64,000 nt of DNA, taken from contig NZ_LOKZ01000039.1 of assembly GCF_002211365.1 (NCBI RefSeq), forward strand, positions 1 to 64,000. Direction: 5' to 3'. The notes beneath the pieces are model-generated. The model was given only the letters and a program-made list of their open reading frames with translations. It searched no databases and had not been told where the DNA came from. Shown here one piece after another: positions 9,417 through 18,435 of the stretch; the first letter of the stretch is position 1; every line of letters starts with the position of its first letter. A program made the translations under genes and the position numbers. This DNA comes from Rhizobium sp. R711 (GTDB lineage Bacteria > Pseudomonadota > Alphaproteobacteria > Rhizobiales > Rhizobiaceae).

Positions 9417-9498
9417 GTATTACAGCCGGCAACTTATTTTGAGACGACAAAGCCACCAGGTCCGGTAGGCTCCTACCCATTGTGGGGAGTAGCTGAAA

Positions 9499-9615
9499 AT
9501 GAACTCAGAAGCGCGCGATATCGAATATCAAGCCGACTGGCAAAGCATCGCCATGGTTCTAACGATGCCATTGGCCATTGCTGCGGTTTCGTTTGGATGT
9601 CAGTTTTTTCTGTAA
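9499..9615 (+). CDS. Very small hydrophobic ORF (38 aa)
   Basis: ATG at 9499 follows GGGGAG with nine bases of spacing. The product has a charged start (MNSEARDIEYQADW) and one hydrophobic helix (IAMVLTMPLAIAAVSFGCQF). It could be a one-helix membrane microprotein or the cut start of a lost membrane protein. I do not recognise it. Confidence 0.25.
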   Translation: MNSEARDIEYQADWQSIAMVLTMPLAIAAVSFGCQFFL

Positions 9616-10289
9616 TTTTGCGGCACAAAGATAACACTGACTAGAAAAGGGACGGTTGTTGCCGCCCCTGTACCCAAGGTTCCGCAGTTGGCGGTCCACT
9701 TGTCGTTTCTCAGGACCACGTCGTGATTTACCGTCAAACCCCTGGCGACGTCCACGACTCGCCATGAGGAGGCGCTCTGCCAATGATCAAAGTGATCCTC
9801 TGCGCGGTCCCCATCGGTGATCCGATTGTCGCCATGACCGCTGCTACCCCGTGGGGCGCCGAATATCGGCAGGAAACCGACCTTTGAGGCGACGCCAGGG
9901 AGACCATTGACGGCTGATTGGCAACGCCACTGGTATTGGCGGCTGCCCTGACTCATCGCCTGTCACGTTGCTTTTCCTGAGACAGGAACTGGCCAATCAC
10001 AGAAGTGGAACGCGCCTAACGACGCCGCCACGGGGGATGCCATCGTGTTTTCCTGATTGGTGTCCCGACTTCAAGCCGTTCGGGGGTGACACGGAAGGCC
10101 AGGTTGCTGTCGCCAAGGGCAAGGTGCAGGCGATCCAGAATGCTTTGCTCAGCAAGAACTGCTGGGCCGGTAATCCGCGAAAAGATATCACCGGCGAACA
10201 ATGCCGTCGCCATGCGGTCTCAACAGGTGCCGTCAGGAACAAACTTGCCAGCGCCGCGGTTTCTGCAGAACAACCACGGAGAGTTCGTC
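9616..10289. other. Region without a recognisable gene
   Basis: Open frames exist on the minus strand (about 118 codons at 9600-9956 and 65-81 codons at 9997-10242), but none has a recognisable motif. I see no repeats or RNA gene. The last 20 bases carry the ribosome-binding site of the next gene. Confidence 0.35.
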
Positions 10290-10568
10290 ATGCGTGCTCG
10301 CACCTTATCGGTCATTATCGCAATCACCGTCATTACGCCTGTATTGGCAGAGTCGTTGCCCGATGAGGCGGGACCTTCGCCAGGCCAGAAGAACTCTACT
10401 TCTCAACAGGAAAGCATCACAAACCCCGGTGGTTTCGGCAAGTCGCCTGATATGAAGGCAATCGACCCCAATCGCACCGGCTCCACTGATCTCGACTGCA
10501 GGCAACAGAAGGACATCAGGACAGAGCGAAGCGCCAAGGCTACCAACAATATGGATTGCGTGCGCTAG
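10290..10568 (+). CDS. Small exported protein of unknown function (92 aa)
   Basis: The start at 10290 is supported by GGAG eight bases upstream. The first 22 residues (MRARTLSVIIAITVITPVLA) form a clear Sec signal peptide with likely cleavage after VLA. The mature part, about 70 residues, is polar and disordered-looking, rich in S, T, Q, N and D, with two cysteines that could form one disulfide. This suggests a small periplasmic protein. I do not recognise a family. Longer in-frame starts upstream lack a ribosome-binding site and would bury the signal peptide. Confidence 0.55.
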   Translation: MRARTLSVIIAITVITPVLAESLPDEAGPSPGQKNSTSQQESITNPGGFGKSPDMKAIDPNRTGSTDLDCRQQKDIRTERSAKATNNMDCVR

Positions 10569-10967
10569 GAGCGATGCTCCGCGATTTGCGAGGCGCCGTA
10601 CTTGATATCGGCCATGATCTTCGGAAGGAACAGCCACCGCCGGCTTCAGAGGGGCTGCCATTTGGGCCACTCGGGGCAGCTGGGTAGGCATGGGTGCGGT
10701 ATACGACGTCCCGCCCAACTCACTTCGCGAAATAGTACTCTTAGGAGTTAGCTTCGTCGGGCCCTTGGCAGCCCTGAAAGATGCTCGCCATGCTTAGCTT
10801 AGGGACGCGGCCGACCGGGTGACGATTAAATACGCCTAAGTTGAATTAAATATGAGCAAGGCCCAAACAAATATTAATTTGTAGCCAATCGCTGCTACGT
10901 TATCGTCGAATCTGGTTTCGATGAGTGTGGTTATGCGCAGACATGCTGCCCCCTAGCTGTTTGCCGG
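10569..10967. other. Region without a recognisable gene
   Basis: About 400 bases with no supportable coding sequence. The stretch 10820-10880 is AT-rich compared with its surroundings and could be promoter DNA or the edge of an inserted segment. Confidence 0.35.
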
Positions 10968-11198
10968 TCATTCGCGGGGGCTGCGACATACTAGACGGAC
11001 GTAATCCGCTAGGATCGGATCGTTAGCAAGGTGCTGCTGAAACAACCATTCCTCCATTTGGCCGCGGCAATAGATATCAAGCACATACTGCTGTTGCACC
11101 GTCAACGAGGGCAAATGAGCCAGAGCCGTCGGGCCCCTCGAAGTATGGCCCGGCGCTTTTTTCTCAGTTTCTTTGCCAAGTGATACTTGAGACGACAT
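10968..11198 (-). CDS. Small hypothetical protein (76 aa)
   Basis: The start at 11198 has a strong ribosome-binding site (AGAAGGAG, seven bases before ATG). The product is MSSQVSLGKETEKKA followed by a polar linker and a helical C-terminal half (LTVQQQYVLDIYCRGQMEEW, then FQQHLANDP). The charged and amphipathic helices suggest a small protein-binding domain. I do not recognise a family and the neighbours give no clue. Confidence 0.5.
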   Translation of the reverse strand: MSSQVSLGKETEKKAPGHTSRGPTALAHLPSLTVQQQYVLDIYCRGQMEEWLFQQHLANDPILADYVRLVCRSPRE

Positions 11199-11885
11199 AG
11201 CTGTTCTCCTTCTGAGAGAAGAACTGCTGTCGAAGAGATGAGTTCCTTGGCCTTCGGCGCGCACGGCATGGCGAATAAGCTGCCGACCTTCCAAAGACTT
11301 TTGCGAACAACCCGACAGGTGGGAGTATACTGCGACATCGGCCCAAGTGCATGGCACGGGCCGGATTGAGACCCCTACGCGCGCTTGCCATTATGGAGGA
11401 GCGCCAAGATGCAAATCCCCACATTGACACTGGAAAACGGCGAGGTTGAAGTCCTCGCGTCGGTCGTCGGCGAAATGATGTTCGGGAGCGCGAAGCAATA
11501 GCGTGCCATGCCGGCGCCATGCTTGCCAATGTTTAGAAAATACTGAAGATTCTCATTCAAGTATCCGCTAATCTGCAGGCGCCTGTAGAGGGGACCACCG
11601 ATCAGTTCGAGAAGGAGGTTGCTGCACTTGGTGAAGCTACGAGCGCGGCTGAAAACATTTCCTGCTGGCGCGCGGTCGGACATGATGATGCATACGCCGG
11701 TGTGCACTTGCGGCACCGCTCCGAATGCGGGACAACAGAAATTGAAACGCAAATGTTCCGGGCCACTGGAATGAAGATCCGGAGGCGGGGCAAAGGACGA
11801 TGTTCCTTGTCTATATCCGATCTCAGGCAAGGTCTGTTCGAGCTGATGCGCCGCCTCCAGCAGTCTTATCAATGCCACCCCATCA
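11199..11885. other. Region without a recognisable gene
   Basis: The minus strand stays open over much of 11375-11900, and the plus strand has a 30-codon frame at 11409 with GGAGG upstream. Neither shows a recognisable motif, and the long minus frame has atypical residue composition. It lies where the rest of the Fic gene would have been. Confidence 0.35.
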
Positions 11886-12324
11886 AAGGACACGGTGACG
11901 TGTAGAGGTCGTGCCCTCCGTCGCCCATTGCAGTTCGGGATCGATGATCGGAGCATAAACCCCGTTCCCGGCGTCCGGCAGGTCGAGCGCCGTGCCGAGA
12001 AGCCATTCATGCAGGAACCATAGCCTCCGGGCATATCGGCCTGTCGGCTGCGCCCGAACGATCCCCTCAAAGGGAGCAGGGCCGACTGCCTGAAACAACG
12101 CTCTCAGAACTGCCAGATCGAGACCCTCGTATTTAAGGGCAAAGGTCGGTGACCCTCCAAGTCCGCGGCAGGCGCATGGCGCGGCGTGGTGTCCAGCCAT
12201 CCCGGCTGTAACTTCTATGCCGCGGACCAATGGCTGAAAGCTGGCGGGGCAAAGGGACTTGCAGGCCGAACGCATCGATAAGGGCAGCGTAGCCGGCCGG
12301 GGTCGCCTGCTCCGGCAGCCTCAA
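11886..12324 (-). pseudogene. Fic-family protein N-terminal remnant, frameshifted
   Basis: Minus-strand reading QATPAGYAALIDAFGLQVPL and LSAIGPRHRSY is followed, in two other frames, by TPRHAPAADLEGH, then FALKYEGLDLAVLRALFQA, ARRLWFLHEWLLG and PIIDPELQW. This is the N-terminal region that precedes the Fic AMP-transfer domain in a common bacterial group. At least two frameshifts are present, and the sequence stops before the HPFxxGNGR motif, so it is inactive. A different Fic gene sits at the right edge of the window. Confidence 0.7.
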
Positions 12325-12328
12325 ATCC

Positions 12329-12457
12329 TGAAAAACAGTAACAGGTCCTGAAAAACGATACGGAAGCTCATTTCCCAGAAAAGTCGATCTACCATCTGAA
12401 ATGACGTCCCCAGCAGAACATGCCGTGAAAAACGATAACTTCCTATGAAAAACGATA
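12329..12457. repeat. Four 12-bp direct repeats in two pairs upstream of the Fic remnant
   Basis: TGAAAAACGATA occurs exactly at 12349-12360, 12426-12437 and 12446-12457, and with two changes (TGAAAAACAGTA) at 12329-12340. Within each pair the copies start exactly 20 bp apart, about two helical turns. The two pairs start 97 bp apart. All copies have the same direction. Position just before the Fic reading suggests operator sites for a regulator of that gene, or iteron-like sites. No matching regulator is seen. Confidence 0.7.
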
Positions 12458-12835
12458 AGAGGATGCCAACCTCCTGAAATCTGAAACTTTATTGCGGCGG
12501 GATGGCGGATCTAACTGAAAGTTTGCTCAAGATTCATGCCCGTCACCCCTGATTGAGGAGTTCTGTGCCAATTGAATTTTCTCTCAAAACGAAATTCTGT
12601 TAGGCCATTGATTTTCTGCTTCTCGGCGAGAACCTTTCGTTGGCTCAAGGTCAACCCCGATGCGATATCGCCGTAGACCGCGATAGCGAGCTGTCGACTT
12701 CGGGAAACGGGGTATCAAGCGTCAAGGCAGCACACCGGTCGTTGCCGGCTCGACGGTCTGATCCTGATTTGCCCTCGCCGGCTTGCCTGCGCGACCTCGG
12801 CCGGCAGTGCGATTTACCGATGATCCGCACCGCCG
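12458..12835. other. Region without a recognisable gene
   Basis: About 380 bases with no recognisable coding sequence. The section 12480-12620 is AT-richer than average and may be promoter DNA of the lost Fic operon. Confidence 0.35.
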
Positions 12836-12990
12836 ATCATAGAACACCTCGCCTGCCCGTGTCAGTTCGCCCCGCCACTTCTGCCGCTTGAGCAGCCGTA
12901 CACCCAATCCCTTCTCCAGCGCTTGGATGTGCGAATTCAGTGCCGGCCGGGCGATGTCCATGCGCACGACCACCCAACGGAAGTAGCAGC
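12836..12990 (-). pseudogene. LysR-type regulator HTH remnant
   Basis: The minus strand reads DIARPALNSHIQALEKGLGV, then RLLKR and LTRAGEVFYD. This is the helix-turn-helix and linker start of a LysR regulator (usual form IAQPPLSxQIxxLE, LTEAG). Nothing recognisable of the effector domain follows, and no proper start precedes it. It is a fragment of about 50 codons. Confidence 0.65.
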
Positions 12991-13084
12991 AGACCGCAGC
13001 ACACAGCGATCCTGCAAAAGCTTGTCAGCACACCAGCAACGAACAAACTTGCATAATCGCAGTTAGGAACGAAAGGAGATCGCA

Positions 13085-14062
13085 ATGGCCAAGCGAGACG
13101 TGATCGCAATCGGTGGTTCGATGGGGGCGGTCACAGCCGTGAGACAACTGCTCGCAGACTTTCCCGCAGCCTTCGCTCCTACTATTTTCATCGCCACCCA
13201 TGTGGGCGCCCACGGCAACAACCTGCTTGCCGACATTTTTGCAAAAAGAGCACCAATTCCGGTCACCACAGCTATCGACAGCGAAGTGGTTCAAAAGGGA
13301 CACGCCTATGTCGCCCCGGCAGACAGGCACCTCTTGGTAGTCGATGGCGTTATCCGTCTTGGGCGAGGTCCGCGCGAGAACCTGGCCCGCCCCGCAATTG
13401 ACCCTCTGTTTCGATCCGTCGGCGCAACCTACGGTCCAAGGGCCATCGGATTGGTTCTTACAGGACTGCTGAATGATGGTGCCGCAGGTCTAGCGGATCT
13501 GAAGCGTTGTGGTGGCGTAACCGTCGTCCAGAACCCTGCGGACGCCGAAGCATCCGATATGCCGCTCGGGGCTCTGGCGGCAACCGAGGTTGATTTTCGT
13601 GCACCGCTTGCTGATCTACCGGACCTGCTGGTGCAGCTGGCAGGCGAAGAGATCGGCGAGCCTTTGCTCATACCGGACGACATCAAGCTTGAGATCGACA
13701 TCGCTCTTGGCGGAAAGACCCGCGCTGCGACGATCGCCCAGATCGCGGACTGCGTTCCCTTGTCCTGCCCTTCCTGTGGAGGGGTGCTTTCGCAGATTAA
13801 AGCTCCCTCTCCTCTCAGATTTCGCTGCCAAATCGGTCATGCCTTTAGCTCAGAGGTTCTTGCTTCGAGGGCCGACGGCTCCGTTGTTGCAGCGCTGAGG
13901 ATTGCGCTTCGCGTCATCGAGGAGCGTGTTACGCTCAGCGAGAAGATGGCAGACGACGCACGCCGAAGAGGCCGGACGGCTGCTGCCGCGATCAGCGAAG
14001 GGCGTGCTGACGAGGGTCGCCGATTTGCCCAGGTGTTGCGGCAAGCGCTTCTCGAACTTTAG
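13085..14062 (+). CDS. CheB-type protein-glutamate methylesterase without receiver domain
   Basis: A 325-residue protein. Residues 1-190 form the CheB methylesterase fold with catalytic triad S12 (AIGGSMGA), H39 (IATHVGAHG) and D131 (TGLLNDGAAG). The N-terminal response-regulator domain of classical CheB is absent. At 228-252 the pattern C228-x2-C231-x16-C248-x3-H252 looks like a zinc ribbon, followed by a helical tail. The start has AAGGAG at good spacing. Classical CheB demethylates chemoreceptors, but no chemotaxis gene or CheR partner is here, so the substrate is open. Regulation may act through the C-terminal part. Confidence 0.88.
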   Translation: MAKRDVIAIGGSMGAVTAVRQLLADFPAAFAPTIFIATHVGAHGNNLLADIFAKRAPIPVTTAIDSEVVQKGHAYVAPADRHLLVVDGVIRLGRGPRENLARPAIDPLFRSVGATYGPRAIGLVLTGLLNDGAAGLADLKRCGGVTVVQNPADAEASDMPLGALAATEVDFRAPLADLPDLLVQLAGEEIGEPLLIPDDIKLEIDIALGGKTRAATIAQIADCVPLSCPSCGGVLSQIKAPSPLRFRCQIGHAFSSEVLASRADGSVVAALRIALRVIEERVTLSEKMADDARRRGRTAAAAISEGRADEGRRFAQVLRQALLEL

Positions 14063-14106
14063 CCGGTGCCTTCGCGCGCTCTGGTTGCGACTGACGCTAA
14101 CACACC

Positions 14107-14580
14107 TTAATACGCTATCGGCGGTTTGACGATCATCAGCCACAATATACTGAGCACCGCGGCGAATGCCGGAAAACCGAACCAGAACCAGGTCCAGAAT
14201 AATCGATGGTAGTGGGGCGGAAGCGGGGTTTGCGCGATAGATGCTGCCGTGGCGAGGTCCCGCAGCCGAATCTGGATCCAAACCACCGGCAGCCAGAAGA
14301 CACCGGTTACAAGATAGAGAAGGATCGACAGCACGAGCCAGCCATCGAGCAAGGAGTAGCCGGCGTTCCAGGCCAGCGCGACGCCGGTGACTGGCTGGGC
14401 GATGACCGCTGTTGCGGTAAAAACGAAGTCGGCATTGACCACAATGCGCGCCACGCCAGCGATCTGCTGTGGTTTCCCGGTGAGATGCGCGGCCAACATG
14501 AAGAAGGCGATACCGGCGCCGGTTCCCAGAAGGACCGCGGCTCCAATCACGTGGAGATACTTGAGCACGAAAAACAGCAT
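14107..14580 (-). CDS. DUF2269-family integral membrane protein
   Basis: A 157-residue protein with four hydrophobic segments. The start LKYLHVIGAAVLLGTGAGIA and the middle NADFVFTATAVIAQPVTG are typical of the DUF2269 family, whose function is unknown. Its ATG shares a base with the stop codon of the preceding SDR/DoxX gene (TGATG), so the two are translationally coupled and probably form a membrane redox unit. The end YPPIAY-like tail and the length are normal. Confidence 0.85.
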   Translation of the reverse strand: MLFFVLKYLHVIGAAVLLGTGAGIAFFMLAAHLTGKPQQIAGVARIVVNADFVFTATAVIAQPVTGVALAWNAGYSLLDGWLVLSILLYLVTGVFWLPVVWIQIRLRDLATAASIAQTPLPPHYHRLFWTWFWFGFPAFAAVLSILWLMIVKPPIAY

Positions 14581-15863
14581 CAGCGGTCCCTCAAGATCAC
14601 CAACGCGACCAGATTTAACATGACGATAGGCCAGATCTTAGTAAGCGGCCCCAAGGGCTCGATCCATAGGCGCGGCAACAGCAACGATCCGGCAACCGCA
14701 TAGAACAGGGAAATGCCCAGAGCGGCAAAAAGAGCGATGCGGGTTGTACGGCGGAAAGCAATTCCGACACCTATCAGAAGGTTTGTAAGGCCCCCGGCAA
14801 TGACAGAAGGGCCGCTCATCGATTTTGCGCCGCCTTCGAACATTAAATCGAGTCCGATCTGATATCCGGGTCCAATCGAAACCAATCCGGTGGTGATCCA
14901 AAACGCCGCAAGTATGATGAAGACCAGCGGTCGCAAAAGGTAAAGCAGCGCAAACCAGCGTTCCTGGACAGTGGCAGGCTGTTCGGCGAGTGCTTCTGGC
15001 AACGAGCGAGGGATGATACTTGTCACCCTTGTCCAATCCGTCGGGTCACCGACGGCCCCACGCGCGATTTCAAGCTCAGCGTTCGAGCGCACCGGAGGCC
15101 GCCAGCCGAGCTTGCCAATGGCGTCTCCAAAGCGATACGTCAATTTCGCAAAAGAGTGGGGAAGCATAAACTCATGCGCGGGCGACCAGCCGAGCCATTG
15201 CCGGTAGAGCTGGACTATCTCGGTGAAGCTGTGCCGAGTGGGACCGACGAGGTCGAGTGCAATCCCGTGCGCTGTCTCTTTCTGAACGAAATACTCAATA
15301 GTTGCCACGACGTCGTCCAGTTGAACGACTTGCAAAGGCCCTGTCGCGGGCATAACAGGCATGACAGGTAAGGCCGCAAGCCCACGCATCAACGCACTTG
15401 CACCAAATACCGGGCGACCAAGAACCACGGACGGACGTAGGATGACCCATGTTAGGCCGGAGGCCTTCAAAACCTCCTCGCTCCGCTGCTTTGTCGTGGA
15501 AAAGCGGCTTGTGGGATCCCGGTCGACACCTACTGCTGAGATGTGGATAATTCGCACCGCTTGCGAATGGCGGCACGCCATGATGATGTTTGACACGACG
15601 TCTTCATGAATAGCGGAAAGGTTTTCCCCTGGCGCGTCCTGAAGCGCGCCAACACAATTGACGACTGCTTCTGCGCCGGCGAGCGCCTCCTTCAACGCTC
15701 CCGTTGACCGGGAGAGATCCATCGATCGCCATTCGACCATAGGAAATCGTTGTCGCGAAACTTCGACGTCGCGGGCGATACCTACGAGGGTGTGCGATCG
15801 TTGCAGTCGGGAAACCGTGGCCGATCCGATAAGCCCGGAGGCTCCCAGTATGACGATACGCAT
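14580..15863 (-). CDS. SDR oxidoreductase fused to a DoxX-like membrane domain
   Basis: A 427-residue fusion. Residues 1-290 are an atypical NAD(P)-binding Rossmann domain (GASGLIGSATV at about 7-17, then VVNCVGALQD and ISAVGVD). Residues 300-427 contain four membrane helices of the DoxX-like family. It is therefore a membrane-anchored oxidoreductase, possibly acting on quinones or lipids. I chose ATG 15863, which starts directly at the Rossmann strand; an upstream in-frame extension is unsupported. It is coupled to the DUF2269 gene downstream. The substrate is unknown. Confidence 0.85.
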   Translation of the reverse strand: MRIVILGASGLIGSATVSRLQRSHTLVGIARDVEVSRQRFPMVEWRSMDLSRSTGALKEALAGAEAVVNCVGALQDAPGENLSAIHEDVVSNIIMACRHSQAVRIIHISAVGVDRDPTSRFSTTKQRSEEVLKASGLTWVILRPSVVLGRPVFGASALMRGLAALPVMPVMPATGPLQVVQLDDVVATIEYFVQKETAHGIALDLVGPTRHSFTEIVQLYRQWLGWSPAHEFMLPHSFAKLTYRFGDAIGKLGWRPPVRSNAELEIARGAVGDPTDWTRVTSIIPRSLPEALAEQPATVQERWFALLYLLRPLVFIILAAFWITTGLVSIGPGYQIGLDLMFEGGAKSMSGPSVIAGGLTNLLIGVGIAFRRTTRIALFAALGISLFYAVAGSLLLPRLWIEPLGPLTKIWPIVMLNLVALVILRDR

Positions 15864-16105
15864 GAAGATACGTTCCGATTCCAAGACCTCTACTACGCAA
15901 ACCACCGCGCTCGGATGCGGTTCCATTTTCCCCCTCTATCGCCCCCGAGCCTGACCACATGCCCATGCGGCGACATGCACAAGTAAGTGCGTTCGCCACT
16001 TCAAGACAGCGGTCGGCGCCCTGTTTACGACACAGCGATCGCCGCAGCGGCGGGCGGGAGAACGGTCAGCGCGGCAAAACTGAAACGGCTGTGGCAAAGA
16101 ACGAT

Positions 16106-16232
16106 TTACCGCAGCTTTGGCATGCGTTCACAAAGGCCGTTTCGGATCGAGGTAGCAGCAATCGCACCTTGTCCCAATGCAACTGCTATCTGGTCAAGTC
16201 CAGCGACCACGTCGCCCGCTGCATAGCGGTGA
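16106..16232 (-). pseudogene. Thioredoxin reductase-like C-terminal remnant
   Basis: The minus strand reads RYAAGDVVAGLDQIAVALGQ, then GAIAATSIRNGL and a stop at 16106. This is the C-terminal FAD-binding motif of TrxB-type pyridine nucleotide-disulfide oxidoreductases. About 40 codons remain; upstream the frame is broken. Confidence 0.75.
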
Positions 16233-16343
16233 GTCCGTCAAGCGAACAAGAGCTGCCTCTTTTACTGTCGCGACGTCGGCGTTCCGTGGAAGACCGGAGC
16301 GGACGGTTTCGGCAACGCAGTGGCTATGCCCAGAATGGTGAAG

Positions 16344-16371
16344 GTCTTGATAGGAATCGAACCGCCGGCCC
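16344..16371 (+). repeat. T-arm-like junction motif, copy 1
   Basis: GTCTTGATAGGAATCGAACC followed by GCCGGCCC. It belongs to a seven-member set with consensus GCCTTGATGGGATTCGAACC then TTCGGCCC. It lies between the thioredoxin reductase remnant and the RES toxin gene. Confidence 0.6.
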
Positions 16372-16499
16372 GTTATAGTTAAGCGGCGCGGCAATTGAAT
16401 TCCTCTCGAGGCAATAGCTTAGATCGGCATGCCTCAAGATGCGCCTGCGGCAGAGATTAAGGAACCACTGCAAAGGTTCGCGCCTCTGTCGCTGGTTTC

Positions 16500-17106
16500 T
16501 CAAACCAGGCTGACCCGGAGGTCATTGATCACAGCGGCAAGGCCGGTCGCGCCTATCAAAGGCACGATCCGTACCGGATCGAGTTTTGAGACGGCGCGTC
16601 CGAATACCGCGATGTTCGTGTGTCCGTTGAGCCGTGAAGGATAGATGATGCCATCCGGTAGGGATTTGTGTTCGTGGAATGCCAACGACCACGCGCGCCA
16701 AGCTTTGGCGCGAGGATTTCGCGACGTCCGTCGGAACCCCCATTCTGACAGCATGATCATCGCGCAGGTCGACGAGTAGAAGTTCTTCTGTCGTTTCGAT
16801 CTCGGCGAACCGCCGTACATGAATTTCGTTCTCCTCAATCGGGAGATCTCCGATCAGACCGTCGCGGCGGTCGCGAAGCACGGCCTCCAGAAAGCACACT
16901 TTGAGCGTATCGCCCAAATAGAGCACACCGAACCGCCTTGCGGCGTCACGCCGGCGTGGATCGCTGAACCGGCTCGGCGTCTTTCCAAAGCCCAACGGGT
17001 CTGGAAAGACGCTCGCATAGATCCGGCCGAAACGAGACCCTGAGGGAAGGACTTTGAGATCGAGCGACGAATGTTCGAAACCGGCAGGCGGCTTGATGCC
17101 GGTCAT
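16500..17106 (-). pseudogene. RES-domain toxin, single frameshift
   Basis: Starting directly after the antitoxin stop (TAAATG), the first frame reads GSRFGRIYASVF, then GVLYLGDTLKVCFLEAVLRD and MGVPTDVA. The rest of the RES domain (WSLAFHEHKSLPDGIIYPSR, then LNGHTNIAVFGR) continues in another frame to the stop at 16500. The shift lies at about 16700-16720. With that shift the conserved Arg, Glu and Ser (YPSR) positions of NAD+-degrading RES toxins are all recognisable. As written, the toxin would be truncated and wrongly tailed, so it is probably inactive unless this is a sequencing error. Confidence 0.8.
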
Positions 17107-17781
17107 TTAGCGAAAGTCACCGCGGGCGACACTTTCGGCTACGGCGATCGCATCGGCGTCCCGACCTCGCTTCAAGGCATCGAGTCCCGTGCGACCGTCA
17201 AGCGCCCCATGTGGCGAGACCAGAAAGCGGTAGACCGCCCAGGCTCCTGCCAAGATTTCATGCAGTTTCGGGAGCGCGGCATAAGGGCGACCGTCCTGAT
17301 CGAGTTGCCACACAGGGAAACGAAAACCACGTTTGGCACCATCCAGGCCAAGCACCTGTCCGCTTTGGCGCTTCGTGTTGACCGTGACCCGCGAAACGCC
17401 CAAGAGATCCGAAAACGCGTCTGCGCTCAGCATATCATCCTCGCCCAGGATCTCCGCTACACGACGGCGACCGCGTTCCCGTGCAGCTGCCAAAACGGCG
17501 GAGAGTTCTTCGTCCGGTTTGGAAGCCTCTTCCACAGGGAACGCATGTTCAACTTCCGATGGGTCTTCCTCGACAATCGAAATCGTCTGCGCTCCGGCGA
17601 GTGGATCAACAACGACGCGGAAGCTAACTTGGTGACCAGCCTTCTGGCTGAGTTCGACGGCCCTGGTATACTGCCTGAGGAGTGCTTTCTCGAAGTCGGC
17701 CTTTCGGGGTAATTTCATCGAGAATGCGATGCTGGGAGCTTCGCCTTTGAGTTCGCTTGCTGTCGTTTTCGTGACGGGCAT
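17107..17781 (-). CDS. Xre/MbcA/ParS-type antitoxin of the RES toxin
   Basis: A 224-residue partner of the RES toxin. The middle holds a helix-turn-helix segment (LSADAFSDLLGVSRVTVNTK), and the C-terminal DUF2384-like domain (LPKLHEILAGAWAVYRFLVS) is the toxin-binding part. It is longer than the usual 130-160 residues, with an extra N-terminal segment of about 90. ATG 17781 follows AAAGG with eight bases of spacing. The stop codon is immediately followed by the toxin ATG. It probably autoregulates the pair. The antitoxin frame is intact while the toxin is broken. Confidence 0.85.
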   Translation of the reverse strand: MPVTKTTASELKGEAPSIAFSMKLPRKADFEKALLRQYTRAVELSQKAGHQVSFRVVVDPLAGAQTISIVEEDPSEVEHAFPVEEASKPDEELSAVLAAARERGRRRVAEILGEDDMLSADAFSDLLGVSRVTVNTKRQSGQVLGLDGAKRGFRFPVWQLDQDGRPYAALPKLHEILAGAWAVYRFLVSPHGALDGRTGLDALKRGRDADAIAVAESVARGDFR

Positions 17782-18228
17782 GACAACCAACCTTTCTTAA
17801 CCTAAAGATAGGCAAGACGAGAGGGCTGGTCAAGTTCGTTAAGTTTGTAAAGCCATGTAAGGCTTTTTTACATTCACACAGCGGTCTTTCACGAGACGGC
17901 CTTGTGTTTCGGAAACGATTGCACGCCTTGAAGGGATCAGAACCAGCGACCCTGGTGTTGACAGAAGCTCTTTATCTCAAATGCTCCTGTAGCTGACATC
18001 GCCACCGGCCGAGGAGGCTGACCGATTTGGGGCCGACTGCAGAATGGCCGGATTTCGCGGCAGGAAGACTGAAGCAGACGTTTTCTCTGCCTGATCGGCC
18101 AATGAAAAGTTCAGGAGGCGTGAATGTAGCCGCGAAAGGGCTCGCCGCTCAACGCCGCGTGCGTCATGTCCGACGCAGTACCAGGTCGTAAGTCCCACCG
18201 GTAGGAGTTTGTGCAAGGAACGACGCAG
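17782..18228. other. Region without a recognisable gene
   Basis: Contains the promoter side of the RES/Xre pair, with AT-rich DNA at 17820-17880, and one T-arm-like motif. No convincing coding sequence was found. Confidence 0.4.
17925..17954 (+). repeat. T-arm-like junction motif, copy 2
   Basis: GCCTTGAAGGGATCAGAACC followed by AGCGACCCTG. It lies upstream of the Xre antitoxin, so copies 1 and 2 bracket the RES/Xre pair in direct orientation. Confidence 0.6.
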
Positions 18229-18426
18229 TCAGTGGCCGATGGGCAGCCATGTGGCATGATTTTGATGCGCGCCGAGTGCGGCTTCGTCTTTGTAGATTTC
18301 CAGGAGCATGTAGGCGTCGGACTGAAGGCGCGACTTGAACAGTTCACCCAGATAGTTGCCCGCCTCGTTGGTGAGCGCGGCCTCCGGATAAACGATGCCT
18401 AGCGCCACCTCAGTGGAGCTAGGCAT
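18229..18426 (-). pseudogene. Antibiotic-biosynthesis-monooxygenase (ABM) domain remnant
   Basis: About 65 codons ending YMLLEIYKDEAALGAHQ, the central motif of small ABM-type quinol monooxygenases. The N-terminal strand pattern and the usual FARW-type C-terminus are missing, and the frame stops early. It lies nine bases after the isochorismatase-like gene in the same direction and was probably the last gene of that operon. Confidence 0.55.
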
Positions 18427-18435
18427 TGCAACGGC

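Noticed and set aside
11375..12070. Long minus-strand frame of 231 codons next to the Fic remnant
   Set aside because: No ribosome-binding site or known motif; part of it overlaps the frame-shifted Fic reading, so it is probably chance.
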